Shown: positions 1-9,013 of the stretch, one piece after another
Layout of the letters: each line of letters begins with the position of its first letter
Numbering within the stretch: the first letter of the stretch is position 1
From: Botryococcus braunii
Lineage: Eukaryota > Chlorophyta > Trebouxiophyceae
Reading direction: 5' to 3'
Length of the DNA stretch: 20,000 nucleotides
Assembly: GCA_002005505.1 (NCBI GenBank)
Contig: KV908342.1
Span: 492,679 to 512,678 of the forward strand
The notes under the pieces: generated by a model
Seen by the model: the letters and a program-made list of their open reading frames with translations, nothing else
Told to the model about the DNA's origin: nothing
Database searches by the model: none
Position numbers and translations under genes: made by a program

Positions 1-788
1 CCAGGTCCAGCTATTTATCAATGTCCAGCTGTTTTCCTAATGGTGCTACGAGTGGTACTGCATTTGTATCCCTAGCCAGGTTTATGATTCCTCATCCCAC
101 TACCCACCCGCTTTGCTGACTTAAGGCAGAGAGGTGGCTGTCCCCCCCCCCCTGTGGCCCAAATCTTTCAAAGAGTGTGAGGGCGGGCACAAACGTGCAA
201 GCAACCATGCACTTGTATCGCCGTTCTTGTTTTCCCTCGCTCCTTTTGCATTTTCTGTCCTCATTTCCCTTTCAATTTCTCCTTATGTGAGCATTTGCCC
301 AAATTTTTATTGTAGTCCTCTTCCGTCTTTAGTTTCCCATCTGCCAATGTCCACCAACACTTTCCCCTCGTGTCAGTCCTCCCTTTCACGCTCCCTTCCC
401 CAATCTGTTTCCCTCTTCCCTCGTTTCTTCCTCCCTCCCTTCTTGCAATCTGGCCACTTATTTGAGGGTTTGGAAGTTCAGTGGATTGCTGCCCACCACT
501 GCTGAAAACCTCCGAGGTTTTGTCCTCGTTTGCAAGCTTTCGTGCAGGCAAGTCTCAATAGGATCAAGGGTACTGCAAGCAAAGCCTGATCAGTGGCAAG
601 GTCTGTGTAGTTTTGAAATATTTGAGGAAAGCCACTTCAGGGTTCCTTTTCTCACTGGAGTTGGGCAGAAATGCCAGGGCTGCATCTGCAGGGGACGGCG
701 ATGAAGTTCCGCTTGCGTCTGCACGCAAATTCAGCACTGTTAGGACCGGGCGATTGGCGGCATAATAGGGATTGTTTTTTCAGAACAA
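1..788. other. No gene recognised; presumed upstream intron of the oxidase gene
   Basis: Nothing here reads as a known protein. Several short open frames exist on both strands, but none has a recognisable motif or convincing splice borders. The stretch 240-430 is pyrimidine-rich with a C tract near 144. Because the first oxidase exon begins at a splice acceptor at 1184, this DNA is probably intron, or holds N-terminal exons I could not recognise. Confidence 0.4.
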
Positions 789-1183
789 GGCAGCAATACT
801 AGGGTTGCGCCTTCAGGAACCGGCAATAAAGTTGGGGTTTGTTATGCGGACACAGGCAGGAAATGTCAGGGCTGGTTTTGCCGCCAAAAGGCAGCAATGT
901 TAGGGTTGTTTTTGCCGACGATTCGGCAATGTTAGACTTTGGTTTTGCCGGCAAAGGCCAGCGATGTTCGTGTTGGTTTTGCCAGCAAGAGGCAGTAATG
1001 TTCCGGTTGGTTTTGCTGGCAAACAGGCAGCAACGTTTACGGGTTGGTTTTGCCAGCATAAGGCGGTAATGGGTTGCTTGCTTTTGCCCGCTAAAGGCAG
1101 CAATGTTAGGGTTTGGCTCGCAAAAGGCAACAATGTTAGGGTTTGGCTCGCAAAAGGCAGCAATATTAGGGTTTGGCTCGCAG
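789..1183 (+). repeat. Imperfect 30-36 nt tandem repeat array
   Basis: About twelve diverged units begin with GGCAGCAATGTTAGGG or a variant and end in a TTTTGCCGGCAAAA-like segment. The last three units (1096-1125, 1126-1155, 1156-1183) are near-identical 30-mers containing GTTTGGCTCGCA. The final unit is shortened so that its end reads CTCGCAG and forms the acceptor of the exon at 1184. More diverged units may extend left to about 690. The open frames across it are a by-product of periodicity, not evidence of coding. Confidence 0.85.
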
Positions 1184-1311
1184 GCGGGAGCAACCGTAGA
1201 GGAGAGGGAAGTGAAGAGCCTGGATGAGCTGGAGGGATGTGATGTGATAGTCAACTGCCTGGGATTAGGGGCTGCCCGCCTCTTTGGCGACCCCGACATA
1301 TATCCTGTCAG
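1184..1311 (+). CDS. DAO: D-amino-acid/D-aspartate oxidase, internal exon (first visible)
   Basis: This is an exon of a DAO-family flavoenzyme, which oxidatively deaminates D-amino acids using FAD and O2, giving a 2-oxo acid, ammonia and H2O2. The translation starts [18 protein letters not shown] and continues [19 protein letters not shown] then DIYPVR. The VNC-GLGA-L-GD--YPVRGQ block is a family hallmark. The acceptor is CTCGCAG before 1184. The donor is GTCAG/GTGCAT at 1312, leaving AG of a split Arg codon (phase 2) that the next exon completes to give YPVRGQ. The N-terminal half, with the FAD dinucleotide-binding GxGxxG, is not visible, so the gene is partial on the left. Four visible exons give about 176 residues against a usual 340-370. 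Whether the preferred substrate is a neutral or an acidic D-amino acid cannot be decided here. Confidence 0.85.
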
Positions 1312-1419
1312 GTGCATTGCTTCTGCTCCTGCTGATGTTGATGATTGTGATGTTGAAGACTACAGCGACACTGGTGATCTTGAAAATTGTGATTGGGGTG
1401 TGTCTGGGTGTGTGTCTGG

Positions 1420-1542
<123 letters not shown>

Positions 1543-2040
1543 TGTGGGACCCCCCCCCCCGCTCCCGCGTGTGTGGGGTAGGGGGGTGGTCTGTGTTGCA
1601 TTCTTCCTGCTCCCACAAGGGGTATTTCCCTATAGTCTGCAAGATATCTTTATTGCCCAGAGGCTCAGCCCCTTCGTAGCGCCCTGCTGTGAGCCCCACA
1701 TCTGCCTGATTCACTGGCAGGTGACATCATTTCAACGACAACCATCAACTACTGGAGCTGTGGCAAGGTGCCTTTGTTTCAATAATAATAATAAATCGTC
1801 AAGTAGTGGAGTCGGAAGCAATAGTGCCTTTGTTTCTATAACAAACATCAAGCGTTGGAGTTTCAGCAAGGCCTCAAGTGTCCCTCAAGCCTGCACATGC
1901 TGACTGGACAATTTGGGAAGGGGTATGAGGATGCTGAAAATTTTGTTTCTAGACTTGGGGTCCCAGTGTGCTGAATGTTCAGATCACAAGTGGGGTCTTA
2001 GGGCACCGTATGGAGCTTTGGTAAGGGGCAAAAGGATACC

Positions 2041-2292
2041 GAGTGGTCATTCCGGGTACGAGGGTACCAGGATGCCGAGTGGTCTTTCCAGGTACGAGGG
2101 TACCAGGATGCCGAGTGGTCTTTCCAGGTACGAGGGTACCAGGATGCCGAGTGGTCTTTCCAGGTACGAGGGTACCAGGATGCCGAGTGGTCTTTCCAGG
2201 TACGAGGGTACCAGCATGCCGGGTGGTCTTTCCAGGTACGAGGGTACCAGGATGCCGGGTGGTCTTTCCAGGTACGAGGGTACCAGGATGCT
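2041..2292 (+). repeat. Seven tandem copies of a 36-bp unit
   Basis: Units start at 2041, 2077, 2113, 2149, 2185, 2221 and 2257, each exactly 36 bp and nearly identical. Each carries GGTACGAGGGTACC, an interrupted near-palindrome. Because 36 is divisible by three, several frames stay open through the array; I do not take these as coding. The flanks on both sides (about 1929-1961 and 2286-2316) are themselves diverged copies sharing GGATGCTGAAA and TTCTAGAC. Confidence 0.95.
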
Positions 2293-2320
2293 GAAAGTTT
2301 CCTTCTAGACATTGGGTTAA

Positions 2321-2527
2321 GGTTGGGTTGGGTTGGGTTGGGTTGGGTTGGGTTGGGCTGGGTTGGGTTATTGGGTTGGGTTGGGTTGGGTTGGGTTATT
2401 GGGTTGGTTTGGGTTGGGTTATTGGGTCGGGTTATTGGGTTGGGTTGGGTTGGGTATTGGATTGGGTTGGGTTGGGTTATTGGGTTGGTTTGGGTTATTG
2501 GGTTGGGTTGGGTTGGGTATTGGGTTG
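2321..2527 (+). repeat. TTGGG pentanucleotide array with ATTGGG interruptions
   Basis: GGGTT repeats run for about 200 bp, punctuated every 20-40 bp by TTATTGGG or GGTTTGGG variants. The G-rich strand is the + (sense) strand and has dense potential to form G-quadruplexes. The unit resembles but does not match the common plant telomere unit TTTAGGG. Confidence 0.95.
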
Positions 2528-2762
2528 GGTGCTGCATGGCTTTGCTGGATATGGGTCGCCAGGGTCATGGGTATTCTCTCTTTGAGTTTGGGGCACCAGA
2601 ATTCTGGACCTTTCCCTTGTAGATATGGGGCGCCAGGGTCGTGATTTATCTTCTCTTGATATCGGGCACCAGAATATCGAATTTCCTTCTGTGATGTGGG
2701 GCGCAAGGGTCCTGGATGATATATCCAGACATGGGGCACCAGAATCCGGAATTTTTCTTACA

Positions 2763-2862
2763 ATAAGAGGAAATCACGCCCCCAAAACCCCACCCCAAAA
2801 GAACACCCCAACAGGACTACCCTCCGAAAGGCAGCCGCGACGCCAGCTGCCGCCCGACGGCC
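2763..2862. other. GC-rich block interrupting the minisatellite
   Basis: About 100 bp, C-rich then GC-rich (CCCCCAAAACCCCACCCC, then GACGCCAGCTGCCGCC), breaks the minisatellite rhythm. The same 25-bp half-unit occurs on both sides (2733-2757 and 2870-2894, identical). It could be a small insertion or simply a diverged spacer; no coding or mobile-element hallmark is visible. Confidence 0.45.
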
Positions 2863-3286
2863 TTGATATGGGGCACCAGAATCCGGAATTTTTCCAATGC
2901 TAGATATGGGGCGCCAGGGTCCCTGGATATTCTCTTTGGATATGAGGTAGCAGAATCCGGAATTTCTCCCCAAATATGGGGCGCAACGGTCCTGGATGTT
3001 ATCCTCAGTTGTGGGGCATAAGCATCCTGAGATGTTTCTCTTTTTTGATATGGGACGCCAGGGTCCTGGATGTTATCTTTTTATGTGGGGCACCAGGATC
3101 CCGAATCTAGCCCTTTTAGTCATGGGGCACCAGGGTGCTGGATATCATCTGAAGCTGTGGGGCTCCGGGATCCTGAATACTCTCTCTACAGTAAATTATT
3201 GGGGGATTGTGGGAATTGGGGAATTGTTTTTTAAGATAGGGGGTCGTCGGAGCTGACCGTTGCGGCCCGGGGGTCGGGGCGGTCAG

Positions 3287-3428
3287 AGGCCAAGTGGTGA
3301 GGATCCGGGCGCCCTGGCTGAAGCACTACTACAACAACTCCGGAAAGTTCTACATCATCCCGAACGTGGACAGCGTCGTGTGCGGTGGAACTCTCCAGAA
3401 GGGCGACTCCAACACCTCTGTCTCTGAG
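3287..3428 (+). CDS. DAO: D-amino-acid/D-aspartate oxidase, exon 2 of the visible set
   Basis: The first base completes the split Arg, then GQVVRIRAPWLKHYYNNSGK is followed by FYIIPNVDSVVCGGT and LQKGDSNTSVSE. PVRGQ, APW-KH, YIIP and the GGT-QKGD-N block are all typical of this family. The Tyr of YIIP lines up with the substrate-site Tyr228 of mammalian DAO. The position four residues earlier, Tyr224 in mammalian DAO, is Ser here, so substrate contacts probably differ. The acceptor is CGGTCAG before 3287. The donor is TCTGAG/GTGCTG at 3429, phase 0. The coding GC content is higher than that of the flanking repeats. Confidence 0.9.
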
Positions 3429-3598
3429 GTGCTGCTCCCCGTGGCGCCCACCCTCCGCCTGTTTTGATTCTCCGAGCTTTTCCTGGACCCTGGGGATTTG
3501 CTTCTGGTGTGCTTTGATGTTTCTGGCGATTTTGATGGTAGTGCGGATCTTCCTTGCGCTCTCTCGATCTCCCTCTCCCTCCCCTCCCCTTCCTCCCT

Positions 3599-3908
<310 letters not shown>

Positions 3909-4077
3909 GGGAGGGGGGGGGATTGTGGGTGTGAGGGGGTAGGGGAGAGGGGAGGGAGGATGGCATGGCCCGGCAAACGCGGGGGGAGTAGTATGTAAGC
4001 ACCACAAATACGTCCCAGTCCCCCCGTACATCCATCCATCGTGGCCTTTAAGCATGCATCTGTTCCGTCTGCTGCAG

Positions 4078-4209
4078 GAGGACACGGCCTACATCATGGA
4101 GGGGGTCACTGCGCTGGTGCCCAGCCTGAAAGCGGCTGAGGTGGTGGGTAGCTGGGCAGGCCTCCGCCCAGTGCGCCCCTCCGTACGCCTCGAGCGGGCC
4201 ACCGTTCAG
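4078..4209 (+). CDS. DAO: D-amino-acid/D-aspartate oxidase, exon 3 of the visible set
   Basis: The translation is EDTAYIMEGVTALVPSLKAA, then EVVGSWAGLRPVRPSVRLER, then ATVQ. The GLRPVRP-VRLE motif is diagnostic of the family; its first Arg corresponds to the Arg that binds the substrate carboxylate (Arg283 in mammalian DAO). The acceptor is GTCTGCTGCAG before 4078 and the donor is GTTCAG/GTCTGC at 4210. Both ends are phase 0, matching the previous exon. Confidence 0.92.
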
Positions 4210-4257
4210 GTCTGCCTCTTGCTACCGCTCTTCCCACCGCCCTACCCCGTCCACAAT

Positions 4258-4785
4258 CTCGTCTTCTTCCTCCCCCTCCTCCTCAACTTCTCATCAGCAT
4301 CTTCATCGTCCTCCCCCTCCTCCTCCTCCTCCTCCTCTGCCTCCTCCTCCTACTTTTCTACTACCACTGCTGCTGCTTCTGCTGCCGCTGCGGCTTCGGT
4401 TGCGGCTGCGGTTGCGGCTGCGGCTGCCGCTGCGGCTGCGGCTGCGGCTGCGGCTGCCCACCGACACAGCCGCGGATACCGCAATGGCCACCGCAACCGC
4501 AACCACACCGTTACCGCACTCCTACCAGTGCTACTATAACTACTGCGGCTACTGCTATTAGTCATCACTAAGTTTTCATTAGCAACTTCCTCGCCCTCCT
4601 CTTTCTCCTCCTCCTCCTCCTCCTCCTCCTCCTCCTCCTCCTCCTCCTCCTCCTCCTCCTCCGCCGCCGCCGCCGCCGACAAAGACTATGACGCTGACTA
4701 CGACTACTACTAATACTGCTGCTGCTGCTGCCACTGCCACCACCGCTGCTGCTGCTGCTGCCGCTACTGCTTTTCAACCTCTAGT
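4258..4785 (+). repeat. Successive trinucleotide repeat tracts
   Basis: TCC-rich tracts (about 4258-4350), GCT/GCG/GCC tracts (about 4366-4457), a second pure TCC run (about 4600-4661) turning into GCC (4662-4678), and TGC runs (about 4716-4770) follow each other inside the intron after 4209. They generate long poly-Ala, poly-Ser and poly-Arg/Glu frames on both strands that have no other coding support. Confidence 0.95.
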
Positions 4786-5480
4786 CTGTCATTGTTCTCC
4801 TTGTCTTTCACTGGATCGCCCACTTTTTTCAAATCTGCTTGGTGCGTCTCCTCCTCCTCCTCTTGATCCCCCTTCTCTTCCTCTTCCTTTTCCCGTATCA
4901 AAACTAACCATTGAAAGTCCCGGCTTTTGCCCCTCGGCCCCCCTTTCCCAAACTTAGACCTCCCCCTATCCATGAAGTTCCATGTTGTTAGGCCAGCCCT
5001 CCTGTCCATGATGAAAGCCGATGTCTGAAGCTACCCCTTCTCTCCATGAATTCCAATGTCATGAAGCGACCCCTCCTCTCAATGGAAACCAATGCCATAA
5101 AGCTCCTTTATCTCTCCATACACGCCAATATTACCAAGCCTGCGACTTTCAGGGGTGAATTGTGGCTGCCAAAACCTCTTGCTAAGACCATAGTTCTGCA
5201 TGAGGAACGCTGGGTTTTGATGTCGAATCAGGTGCTTGTCATGATTTTGAGATTGTCGTCAGTAGGTACCACAAGTGTTGTGCCTGTTCCTGCATGGCGC
5301 CTTATCTTGCCCCAACTCCCTCTTGATGATGCTCCCCCCCCCCCCCCCGGGGGGCTCGCTGACCTGCATTTGCTCGCCCTTTCTGATAAGTAGCCTCACT
5401 CGAGCGCCAATGTGTATGAGCTTGCGCTCTAGAGTGCACCGTACGATGTAGCTTAGCAGAACAGAGCACTGTGACAAGTT
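4786..5480. other. Intronic sequence without recognised gene
   Basis: This is mixed sequence within the long intron that precedes the last oxidase exon. From 4970 to 5110 a loose repeat of TCCATGAA-like words recurs (CCATGAAGTTCC, CCATGATGAAAGCC, CCATGAATTCC and similar). At 5333-5354 there is a C16-G6 junction. I see no RNA gene or credible exon. Confidence 0.5.
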
Positions 5481-5880
5481 GATCCAGCTGCAAAGAAAGA
5501 GGGACCTGTGAGAATTGTATGATCTAGCTGCAAAGAAAGAGGGACCTGTGAGAATTGTATGATCCAGCTGCAAAGAAAGAGGGATCTGTGAGAATTGTAT
5601 GATCCAGCTGCAAAGAAAGAGGGACCTGCAAGAACTGTATGATCCAGCTGCAAAGAAAGAGGGACCTGTGAGAATTGTATGATCCAGCTGCAAAGACAGA
5701 GGGACCTGTGAGAATTGTATGATCTAGCTGCAAAGACAGAGGGACCTGCAAGAACTGTATGATCCAGCTGCAAAGAAAGAGGGACCTGTGACAAGTACAT
5801 GATCCAGCTGCAAAGAAAGAGGGACCTGTGACAAGTACATGATCCAGCTGCAAAGAAAGAGGGACCTGTGAGAACTGTAT
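5481..5880 (+). repeat. Ten tandem copies of an exact 40-bp unit
   Basis: Units begin with GATCCAGCTG or GATCTAGCTG at 5481 and every 40 bp thereafter to 5841; a truncated eleventh copy starts at 5881. Each contains CAAAGAAAGAGGGACCTG followed by a variable segment (GAGAATTGTAT, CAAGAACTGTAT or GACAAGTACAT). The variants alternate in a patchwork, suggesting unequal exchange. The long minus-strand frames across it are periodicity artefacts. Confidence 0.98.
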
Positions 5881-6098
5881 GATCTAGCTGAGAAGGAAAA
5901 TTGGGGTATACGTAACTGTAAGCCCCCGCTGGCAAAGAAAGCCCCGGTGCATTACGCAACTCAGTACGACCAAGGGCTGGGAGAAGCCACTGGGGGCCAA
6001 ATGGGGGAAAGATGCATTGTGTAGCTTGTGCGCCCAGGCTCTGGTACATATATGGCAAAGCATATATAGCAAAGCATGACGAGCTGGTGGGGGAGCAG

Positions 6099-6227
6099 AT
6101 TGGAGGCAAGGAGGTGCCGGTTGTACATAACTATGGACACGGAGGCTCAGGCGTTACATTGCACTGGGGTTGTGCGGGTGATGCCGTCGCCCTTCTCAAT
6201 GAGATACTGGGTTCCAGCCCGGCTTGA
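6099..6227 (+). CDS. DAO: D-amino-acid/D-aspartate oxidase, C-terminal exon
   Basis: The frame reads [20 protein letters not shown], then [16 protein letters not shown], then LGSSPA and a TGA stop at 6225-6227. [14 protein letters not shown] is the C-terminal FAD-contact signature of the family. The start is uncertain. GAGCAG/ATT at 6099 is phase 0 and leaves 11 residues between VRLE and PVVHNYGHG, like the spacing I recall in animal D-aspartate oxidase. AAG/CAT at 6075 is also in frame and would add HDELVGEQ. The pyrimidine tract is weak for both. The protein ends in SSPA, not an SKL-type peroxisomal signal. Confidence 0.88.
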   Translation: MGGKEVPVVHNYGHGGSGVTLHWGCAGDAVALLNEILGSSPA

Positions 6228-6424
6228 TCCTGCGATTGCTGGCGCGTCGTGCGTTGTTATCGGACGCACTCCAGCCTAGTGCATCGTACCGACACAGCAG
6301 ACAGTGCTGTACAGACATGTCAGTCATTGTCCCTCATGTGGTCTCCGGTTACGCTGACACATGAATCCTGGCTCAGTTTGCCCCCTTTGCTAGCAGCCTG
6401 TACATATCAATACTTATACACAAT

Positions 6425-6523
6425 ATGTTCTTTTCTTGTTTAAAGGCCAAGGCCTGCAGGCCGGAGGAGCGATTGCTACGCAAGCTTGGGCGGAAGCTGA
6501 ATTTCACGCAGCCTGGCTTTAAG
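6425..6523 (+). CDS. Possible first exon of the coiled-coil protein gene
   Basis: An ATG at 6425 opens a frame giving MFFSCLKAKACRPEERLLRK then LGRKLNFTQPGFK, ending at a good donor (TTTAAG/GTCTGTG at 6524) in phase 0. The peptide is basic and unrecognised. Alternatively, it is an internal exon beginning at 6446 after the pyrimidine-rich TTCTTTTCTTGTTTAAAG, which is also phase 0. It lies only 197 bp after the oxidase stop, so a separate gene would have a very compact promoter. Its link to the downstream exons is inferred only from intron phase. Confidence 0.35.
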
Positions 6524-7261
6524 GTCTGTGCAGTTCACTTTTTAGTCCTAAGAGAGCGAAATTTTTATGTGTTATAAGACACTGACATCTGCAAATTTGC
6601 AAAATTTGGAAATTTGGAAATTTACAATTGTAACGCAAGTCCAACGTTGCGTTGGTGGTGGACATGTGTTGCACCAACTACGCATACGGAAACCAACGCA
6701 TGCGGCGCATGGTCCATGTTGACCACCATATCCGCAAGTGAAGGATCGTTTCGATCGATGCCAGTCAAGATTGTGTCGCCTGACATACTGTCGCTCAACT
6801 TCGCCCAACTTACATACACAGACGATCCCCCTCCTGTACTATGAAACGCCAGCTGCAGTATGATAGTCAGATGACACTGATCCGACGTTAATGACGTCCC
6901 CTCCTCACAGCACCAGCATTACAACAGAGCCAAACAAGGTAAAGAACATTGCTTGGCCACAAACGACATATTGAGTTTTTCCCTTCCAAAGTCACCAAGG
7001 AAGGAAGGAAGATTACATCCAAAGACCAAGGAGTTCCAGAAACGTGGCCATGCGTTTTGAGGCAATGGTGAGAGAGGGGCTGAACCATCAACTCAGCAAA
7101 CATAACACGGATCATCAAATTCTTTGGTCCATGTTATGTTATTCAGTAGTCATTGTCCTGCAATGTTCAGCACATGCATGAAAATTGCATGAGCATGGGG
7201 ACAAAGATGGCATAGAAGTGCAAGGTACAAGAATTCTGCGCATTACGTTGTTATTTCACAC

Positions 7262-7548
7262 TCAGGGTGGGTATCGGCCCTCGAGACGGGTTGCCGCCAG
7301 GAACGCAAAAGTTGATAGCGGCAACCATGACAGACCACGCTGCTGGAGAGCCGCTCGTGGCGGCCCCTTCCTCGTCCCTTCCTCGGAGGCGGTCGTTTAG
7401 GCAAGCCCCCGTGGGGTTCTCTGGTTGCAACCAACAGGGTCCATGTGGGTCCCTTTGGCCCGGGGCCAATGGCCCCAACCCCGATCCGCACCGAGCCCCC
7501 TGTCTCTCATGATAGGAGCGGCCGCGTTCTGATTGGGGCGCCCGCCAG
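7262..7548. other. GC-rich island, no gene recognised
   Basis: This block of about 290 bp is clearly more GC-rich than its surroundings. It contains the near-palindrome TTGGCCCGGGGCCAA at about 7457-7471 and short CCCCGTGGGG-type inversions. An open minus-strand frame runs across it, but no domain is recognisable. It could be a small inserted element or a CpG-rich regulatory patch. It ends at the CCGCCAG acceptor of the tentative exon at 7549. Confidence 0.35.
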
Positions 7549-7629
7549 GGAGTTAAGGTGAACAACATTCGTTTAGAGAGCATTGGCTACGCGGACCGCA
7601 CTGTTGGGAAGATGGTCTCTTCGTCCAGG
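7549..7629 (+). CDS. Possible exon of the coiled-coil protein gene (GC-AG donor)
   Basis: The 27 codons read GVKVNNIRLESIGYADRT then VGKMVSSSR, bordered by acceptor CCGCCAG and followed by GCAAGT, a canonical minor GC donor. Both ends are phase 0. No family was recognised. Read without splicing, the frame continues ten codons to a TAG, so it may instead be non-coding. Confidence 0.27.
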
Positions 7630-7712
7630 GCAAGTCACTTGCTGTTTGCATATAGCCAATAGAGTTCTTCTCAGTGGGCCTGCTGGTAAAGTTTGCCATC
7701 TTTAGGTCACAG

Positions 7713-7761
7713 CCTGGCTTTCGGGACGTGAGGACTGAGTTAGTTCGGACGCGATGGGAAG
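7713..7761 (+). CDS. Possible short exon of the coiled-coil protein gene
   Basis: A 49-bp candidate reads PGFRDVRTELVRTRWE and ends at GGAAG/GTATGA (phase 1). The acceptor TCACAG before 7713 is phase 0. The upstream TTTAG acceptor at 7706 would need a different phase. The beginning repeats QPGF from the end of the exon at 6523, with CAGCCTGGCTTT shared at DNA level. This is weak evidence. Confidence 0.22.
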
Positions 7762-9013
7762 GTATGATATTGAGATCCCACTGCTTCAGGCTATAGTTTT
7801 TGGGTCCAAAGTCAGTTACTTAGGGGTTGGAAGCATTGCCATGTCGTTTCAATCCCGTGCCGATGGCAGCATGGACCTTTTGTCGGGTCGCTCCCGCTCT
7901 TTCGTTCCGGGGCTCACCTTTCGTATCAGTGAGGCATCCCACCTTACATGGGATGTTGTAAAGTGTTCTAAAGTCGCTAAGCATCTTATTGTGGAGGAAA
8001 TGAAGTTCTTGTGTTTGTAAACGGTAATGAGGTTATCGTTGCGACCTGTCTCGAGTCCTAGTCGGAGAGTACTAGACCGTGCTTTTCACAAGACATCCCC
8101 CAGAAAATGATTTCTGTAAGCTATTTGGGGCTAACTAAGGGCCTTGTATGATCTTTGTGTTTGTGTGTTGATGTGTTAACAACATTGTTGGTAATCCTTC
8201 GTGCTTTTGGGAGACGTTTATTCGCAGTGAGACATCGTAGAAATGACATCCCTTCAAACAATACTTTGTATTAGCGAGTTGGGGTAACTCTGAGGGACTC
8301 CCGTGGGCTCTGTTCTGTTCGTGCGTGCGTGTGTATATGTACGACATAATTCGTTGGATTAGGAGTTGGTTTAGGAGACGTTTTCTCGGGTAGGGAAGTC
8401 ATAGAGGGCAATGTTCACCCCGTAATTTTCACATCAAAAGCTAGTCGATGCAGCGATGTAATGCAACTGTCCAGTCATGTCTCTTACAAAAGTGAAGGGG
8501 ATGGGCGGCAGGATCATGTGTAAAGCAATTACATGTAGGCAGATCCAATCTTCCATACAATATTCCGTACAACCTGGCAAAAATATTTTTCTCTTTTTTG
8601 GGTCTGGGAAGATTAAAAGGCTGTGAATGGAGTCTACAAGGGTTCTCCAATTTTGAAACCCTATCATTCTGTCTCTCTGCTTATGCTACTTTTGTTTCTG
8701 GCTGGCTCGGCCATGTGCAGGTGTGCTCAGTCCGTCGCAGTAAAGCTTTCCCTGTGCAGTGGAGCTGCAAGTGGCCATAATGAGAAGTCGTCCTGTTCCG
8801 CATGCCTTCGGCAGGCTTCCCATGTTATGGAGTGCCTTTAGGTGGTGTGACGTGACATACAAGGCATTGGCCTGAAGTCTTCAGTGGAGCTGACTTTCAT
8901 AATGATTGCAAGCGGCATAGCGTTAGCCTTTAACAGGAAACTTTTAGCTGGCACTGAGCAAAATGAGCCCGGCAACGAGGGTGGCGTGCATGCTCTAAAG
9001 TTCTCAGCAGCAG
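7762..9013. other. Intron or unassigned DNA with one unrecognised open frame
   Basis: A plus-strand frame from an ATG at 7754 to a stop at 8018-8020 includes SFVPGLTFRISEAS and HLIVEEMKFLCL. It has no recognised domain, and its phase does not match the exon before it. The stretch 8040-8850 shows nothing I can support. An ATG at 8902 opens a frame continuous with the exon ending at 9174 and could be an alternative start for that gene. Confidence 0.3.

Larger units (their letters stand above)
1917..3190 (+). repeat. Degenerate ~40/80-bp minisatellite family filling the intron
   Basis: Half-units of about 40 bp alternate between a TATGGGGCGCCAGGGTCCTGG type and a GGGGCACCAGAATCCGGAAT type, separated by pyrimidine-rich spacers. 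They are clearest from 2548 to 3190, and recognisable relatives occur from about 1917 to 2040. Two purer arrays (2041-2292 and 2321-2527) and a GC-rich block (2763-2862) lie inside. With the (TG)n upstream, this family makes up most of the 1,975-bp intron between the exons at 1184 and 3287. Confidence 0.8.

Noticed and set aside
2041..2292. CRISPR-like array of regular repeats
   Set aside because: Units are contiguous with no unique spacers and the genome is eukaryotic; it is an ordinary minisatellite. The same applies to 5481-5880.
4303..4777. Poly-Ala, poly-Ser-Arg, poly-Glu frames
   Set aside because: They come from trinucleotide repeats; both strands are open and the region is inside an intron with good flanking splice sites.
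5453..6109. 218-codon minus-strand frame with repeated HTILTGPSFFAAGS-like units
   Set aside because: A 40-bp unit is not divisible by three, but three units are, and the units lack stops in these frames. The frame has no start context or domain and lies within an oxidase intron.
6449..6523. Alternative exon frame AGGAIATQAWAEAEFHAAWL after the TGCAG at 6460
   Set aside because: It meets a stop just before the donor; the other frame passes the donor in phase 0.
7790..7870. tRNA-like B-box (GTTTCAATCCC)
   Set aside because: No matching A-box, acceptor stem or anticodon arm could be drawn around it.
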